Positions 4,845-7,540 of a DNA stretch of 7,540 bases are shown here, one piece after another (within the stretch, counting starts at the first letter, position 1; the number at the start of each line of letters is the position of its first letter). The position numbers and the translations under genes are program-made. Source of the DNA: Candidatus Zixiibacteriota bacterium (lineage in GTDB: Bacteria; Zixibacteria; MSB-5A5; SM23-73-2); assembly GCA_030615745.1 (NCBI GenBank), contig JAUWYR010000063.1, positions 1 to 7,540 of the forward strand, given 5' to 3'. The notes under the pieces are model-generated. The model was given only the letters and a program-made list of their open reading frames with translations. It had not been told where the DNA came from and ran no database searches.

Positions 4845-5505
4845 AATGAAGAAAGGCATCCTGCCCACTATAACTTTATTATTTTTCCTTTTAATCGGCT
4901 GGCCCTTACTATCTTATCTGGTTATGAGCCAGGCAGAGGAGGAGATTACTGTAGCACTGGTCAACCCAACTATCCAGCTTTATCTTCCAACCATCATAAT
5001 AGAATCTTTAATCTTTTTGTTAATCTTTTTAGTGCTTAAAAGAGAAGGAGAGAATTTAAAAGTTGTGGGCTGGAGAAATCTCACTTTTCAAAACATTTTA
5101 ATAGGCTTTGTTTTCTTGATATTCGCAAATTTAGTCCTTTTAATAATCACAAAACTTTTCAGTGTAACCCAGCCTGCTGAGATTAAATACCTTCTGCCAA
5201 GAAATACAACTGATAGAATATTCTGGACTTTAATGTCATTAACCGCAGGAATAGCTGAGGAAACTGGTTTTCGTGGATACGTTTTAACAAAGCTTAATCT
5301 TTTTTTTAAAAACTGGTGGGCAACTGTTATAATATCCTCTTTTTTCTTCGGGATAGGGCATTTTTATCAGGGATTGGGAGGAATGATCCTTACCGGGGTT
5401 TATGGGCTTTTGTTCTGTCTCCTTTTCATCTGGAGGAAGAGCCTTTACCCTGGCATTATAGCTCATTTTTTACATGATGCCTCGGTTCTTTTCATCCCGA
5501 TCTAA
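4834..5505 (+). CDS. CPBP-family intramembrane glutamic metalloprotease (CAAX protease/Abi)
   Basis: 223 residues from ATG 4834, the usual size for this family. Several hydrophobic helices (about 8-30, 50-69, 86-108, 128-140, 161-180, 185-200) make it polytopic. The three family motifs are present: EE142-143 with R147 (AEETGFRGYVL), H176 in FFFGIGH, and H211...D215 in HFLHD. Related enzymes include the eukaryotic Rce1 CAAX protease; bacterial members include bacteriocin self-immunity and export or maturation proteases. The substrate here is unknown. The start is chosen for AGGA (4823-4826) at 7 nt; TTG 4831 and ATG 4846 are alternatives. The first residues, MRPQ, come from the dispersed element and are probably not part of the conserved protein. 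It is the second gene of a unit with the DUF5668-like protein. A hairpin begins 9 nt after the TAA. Confidence 0.9.
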   Translation: MRPQMKKGILPTITLLFFLLIGWPLLSYLVMSQAEEEITVALVNPTIQLYLPTIIIESLIFLLIFLVLKREGENLKVVGWRNLTFQNILIGFVFLIFANLVLLIITKLFSVTQPAEIKYLLPRNTTDRIFWTLMSLTAGIAEETGFRGYVLTKLNLFFKNWWATVIISSFFFGIGHFYQGLGGMILTGVYGLLFCLLFIWRKSLYPGIIAHFLHDASVLFIPI

Positions 5506-5513
5506 ATTAAATA

Positions 5514-5543
5514 GTTGCGTCAGGACTGAGGTCCTGACACAAC
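5514..5543. repeat. Palindrome, copy 2 of the 504-527 element
   Basis: GTTGCGTCAGGAC pairs with GTCCTGACACAAC around TGAG, 13-bp arms with one mismatch. Bases 5519-5543 are an exact 25-bp inverted copy of 501-525. It starts 9 nt after the protease stop. No T-run follows, so it is a 3'-end hairpin rather than a classical terminator. Confidence 0.85.
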
Positions 5544-5559
5544 AAAAACGTGGATCGTT

Positions 5560-5585
5560 AGTCAGGGGTGCCCTCACCCCTGACT
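5560..5585. repeat. Palindrome, 11-bp arms, CCCT loop
   Basis: AGTCAGGGGTG and CACCCCTGACT are perfectly complementary. It is G+C-rich within an A+T-rich setting and is the second of the hairpins between the convergent genes. No similar copy elsewhere in the window. Confidence 0.85.
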
Positions 5586-5600
5586 GATTAAACTTTCTAC

Positions 5601-5628
5601 TCAGCGGGGATGTTATCATCCCCGTTGA
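5601..5628. repeat. Palindrome, 8-12-bp arms, TTAT loop
   Basis: CGGGGATG and CATCCCCG pair around TTAT (5605-5624). In RNA the stem extends to 12 bp with one G-U pair (TCAGC with GTTGA). It is the third hairpin of the cluster. Confidence 0.8.
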
Positions 5629-5691
5629 ACTTGACCTTAACCCTTACAATTTCATCGAAATATCGATAGATGGAGCTCCCAGTTCCACCAA

Positions 5692-5710
5692 GCTGGGCTA
5701 AATGCCCAGC
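5692..5710. repeat. Palindrome, 7-bp arms, TAAAT loop
   Basis: GCTGGGC and GCCCAGC pair around TAAAT. The 10-mer aagctgggct at its left edge also occurs at 4413-4422. The preceding 25 bp contain GGAGCTCC and a CCCAG that could compete for pairing with CTGGG. Confidence 0.7.
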
Positions 5711-5737
5711 CCTATCATAAAAAATTCAGATGTAGAT

Positions 5738-5793
5738 GTAGGTCGGATTTCCAAATCCGACTATAGAAAGTCGATTTTAGAAAATCGACCTAC
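5738..5793. repeat. Pair of inverted GTAG-headed REP-like hairpins (BIME-like)
   Basis: Left half: GTAG at 5738-5741, then GTCGGATTT-CC-AAATCCGAC (5742-5761). Right half: GTCGATTTT-AG-AAAATCGAC (5770-5789) followed by CTAC (5790-5793), the inverse of GTAG. Each hairpin has 9-bp perfect arms and a 2-nt loop, and the outer GTAGGTCG/CGACCTAC also pair. A GTAG head before a palindrome, in inverted pairs, is the known layout of bacterial REP/BIME sequences mobilised by RAYT transposases. It ends 4 bp before the stop codon of the convergent gene. No RAYT gene is in the window. Confidence 0.8.
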
Positions 5794-5797
5794 TCTT

Positions 5798-7540
5798 CTA
5801 TTTTACCAAAACCATCTTCCGAGTCTTTTTTTCTTCCCCTGTTTTAAGCTGGTAAAAATAGATTCCAGAGGAAACTTCATTGTTAGAATCATCCTTTCCA
5901 TCCCATTTAGCTTTATGTTTTCCAGGTCTCAAATCTTCATCCACCAAAGTTTTGACTAACTGACCCCTGATATTGTATATCTTAAGGGTAGTGGGGATGG
6001 CGGGCTTGCCCCTTGCCCCTTGCCCCTTGCCACTAACGTGGAAGGGAATTTGGGTGGTTGGGTTAAAGGGATTGGGATAGTTCTGAGAAAGCTCAAAGCT
6101 TGCAGGTAAAGATTTGTGGTTTTCCTCATCTACATTAACTGTGCGATAAGTTATTGTTTTGGCAAAAATATCAAAACCGTGGCCAGTTATACGATTGTCA
6201 ACCCATGCTGAATAAATATAGCCCATTGACAAGGACACATCCGGGGTCATCTGAATAGCATAGCTTGGTTGATTTAATCTGGTATTTGCTCCTGTTTTTA
6301 TTCCATTGTGCTCAAATACCTGATAATAGATATTAGGCTCACCTTCTCGGTAATCTGTCCATACTACCACAAAATAGCTGTCAGGGTCCATATAAACCTC
6401 AGGGCTTTCCGGATAACTCGTAGTATCATCGGTGACTAAGATATTTCCCCCTACAGGTGTAACGGAGGAATCATAAATTTGCGCATTGATTGCCTTGGTA
6501 GATTCTGAACTTACCCAGACCACCGCAAAATCACCCTTTGTATTCATACCCAGGTCGAAATCCTGTTTAGCAGGGTCGGTGCTGTCAGCGGAAATAGCAA
6601 TATTACTATCGATCTTTGTCCCGGAAGAATCATATCTTTGAATATATATCCTGTGATTATTATTCCGCTCATCATACCAAACTGCCGCGAAATTCCCTAA
6701 ACTGTCAGTGCCAACTTTGGGATAAATATGATCCACATCCTGGTCGTCATCGTTTACTTTGAATGACGAACCTTTGGCTGTGCCATCTCCATTATATCTT
6801 TTAGCATATATATCTCTTATTCCAGATTTTATGGCTGACCAGACCACTACAAAATCTCCATCCCAAAACTTTGCAACCGAAGGTGTGGCGCAAAGAGACT
6901 CAGAGCTTACGCAGAAATTATCTCCATCCGGATTTCCGAACTGGTCGAAAAGCTGTGCATATATATTTAACCCATTTCTTTGGTCTTCCCAGACCACAAC
7001 AAAATCATCATCTTCTGATACTGCAAGATCCGGAGATGATTGTTCAACTAACAAGGGATTATCGTTAACTTTTTTATCATCGAATAATCCTGTTCCCCAT
7101 CGGTTGAATTTCTTCAAATAGATATCTGATTTACCTCTTCTTTTATCCTCCCAGCAGATTATAAGATTACCATCTTTATCTGTTGCCAAAGTTGGTCTGT
7201 TCTGCATCGCTCCTGTGGAATCCAGATTTAGCTTCAAATTCATCCCCAGCAAACTCCCATCGGAAACCCTCTGGCAGTATATGTCATCATGTAAATTCCT
7301 TTCATCCTCCCAACTCACAACATAAAAACCATCCTGATTCACAGATAAGCTAACTTTCTCTCTTATCCCGGTAATTGAAAAATCAGAAATCATTGTGTTA
7401 ATTCCCACACGAGTTCCCGCAGTATCAAAAATTTGATTGTAAATTGCCCACCCATCCCTTAAATCGGTCCAACAAACTACATATTTCCCTTCAGAATATG
7501 AACCCACACAAGGGTCCCACTGATAATCAGAGCCCAAATC
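5798..7540 (-). CDS. Secreted nine-repeat (beta-propeller-like) protein with T9SS type A-like sorting domain (N-terminus outside window)
   Basis: The frame is open at 7540, so the N-terminus and signal peptide are missing; a TTG at 7537 is not a credible start. Counting from that codon, nine repeats of 50-54 residues each have a core like FVVVWEDxRxGxxDIYxQxF followed by a turn and a VN/IS strand; their tryptophans are at 23, 76, 129, 183, 233, 287, 341, 393 and 445. The periodicity and all-beta look suggest a beta-propeller or sialidase-like fold (inferred). Residues 480-579 are a C-terminal sorting domain: SQNYPNPFNPTT, LKIYNIRGQLVKTL, WDGKDDSNNEVSSGIYFYQL and a basic KKTRKMVLVK end, as in FlgD-like/T9SS type A domains of FCB bacteria. 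Export and surface attachment or release is the likely fate; the ligand is unknown. Residues 503-511 (GKGQGARGK) are an insertion encoded by a heptamer repeat. Confidence 0.88.
   Translation of the reverse strand, partial: DLGSDYQWDPCVGSYSEGKYVVCWTDLRDGWAIYNQIFDTAGTRVGINTMISDFSITGIREKVSLSVNQDGFYVVSWEDERNLHDDIYCQRVSDGSLLGMNLKLNLDSTGAMQNRPTLATDKDGNLIICWEDKRRGKSDIYLKKFNRWGTGLFDDKKVNDNPLLVEQSSPDLAVSEDDDFVVVWEDQRNGLNIYAQLFDQFGNPDGDNFCVSSESLCATPSVAKFWDGDFVVVWSAIKSGIRDIYAKRYNGDGTAKGSSFKVNDDDQDVDHIYPKVGTDSLGNFAAVWYDERNNNHRIYIQRYDSSGTKIDSNIAISADSTDPAKQDFDLGMNTKGDFAVVWVSSESTKAINAQIYDSSVTPVGGNILVTDDTTSYPESPEVYMDPDSYFVVVWTDYREGEPNIYYQVFEHNGIKTGANTRLNQPSYAIQMTPDVSLSMGYIYSAWVDNRITGHGFDIFAKTITYRTVNVDEENHKSLPASFELSQNYPNPFNPTTQIPFHVSGKGQGARGKPAIPTTLKIYNIRGQLVKTLVDEDLRPGKHKAKWDGKDDSNNEVSSGIYFYQLKTGEEKKTRKMVLVK
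6005..6032. repeat. Heptanucleotide tandem repeat, four units of CTTGCCC, inside coding sequence
   Basis: Units at 6005, 6012, 6019 and 6026 (the last ends in A instead of C). Read on the minus strand they give GKGQGARGK, a G/K-rich loop between two strands of the sorting domain. Seven is not a multiple of three, so a change by one unit would shift the frame for the last 70 or so residues. Confidence 0.9.

Noticed and set aside
5702-5959. Plus-strand 85-codon frame across the REP-like pair
   Set aside because: It runs through the hairpins and the antisense of the sorting domain. No initiation site and no domain.
6759-7121. Plus-strand 120-codon frame, and a smaller one inside it
   Set aside because: Antisense to the repeat region of the large secreted protein, with no start signal or family match.
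7535-7537. TTG as the start codon of the large secreted protein
   Set aside because: The frame is open to the window edge, the first repeat is already under way, and no signal peptide follows; the gene begins outside the window.

Overview
The window is A+T-rich bacterial DNA, probably from an uncultured member of the FCB group or a neighbouring candidate phylum (Zixibacteria-, KSB1- or WOR-3-like). The clues are a secreted repeat protein ending in a type IX secretion (T9SS type A)-like sorting domain with the NYPNPFNPTT signature, a secreted parallel beta-helix protein ending in a dockerin-like EF-hand pair, and many palindromic intergenic repeats. The phylum is an inference. No rRNA, tRNA, CRISPR array or transposase gene was recognised.

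Layout. 1-342 (-): the N-terminal part of a polytopic membrane protein running off the left edge. 343-565: intergenic, with a direct repeat and a perfect palindrome. 566-2625 (-): a two-gene unit, a THEP1-type NTPase translationally coupled to the beta-helix/dockerin protein. 2626-2998: a 16-copy heptanucleotide array and two candidate promoters for a small holin-like membrane protein (2999-3259, +). 3358-4338 (-): a two-gene regulatory-looking unit, a sigma region 4-like/zinc-finger-like protein followed by a ribbon-helix-helix protein, joined by a second heptanucleotide array. 4339-4607: divergent control region with a 21-bp tandem repeat. 4608-5505 (+): a two-TM LiaF/DUF5668-like protein and a CPBP (CAAX/Abi) membrane protease, probably one operon. 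5506-5797: a convergent intergenic region packed with hairpins, including a pair of inverted GTAG-headed REP-like elements. 5798-7540 (-): the secreted nine-repeat protein with the T9SS-like C-terminus, running off the right edge.

The most unusual feature is a short dispersed element (core TCTTGATGCGTCCGCA, in 19-bp and 34-bp forms) present five times between 3284 and 4844. Only one copy is wholly intergenic. Two lie in frame inside the sigma-like gene, in opposite orientations, and encode its inter-domain linkers. One supplies the last five codons and the stop of the ribbon-helix-helix gene. One supplies the likely start codon of the CPBP protease. This resembles in principle the Rickettsia palindromic elements that insert within genes, but the sequence is different and not one I recognise.

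A second theme is period-7 tandem repeats with three unrelated unit sequences: one in a gene leader, one exactly bridging a stop and a start codon, and one inside the sorting-domain coding region, where any gain or loss of a unit would shift the frame.
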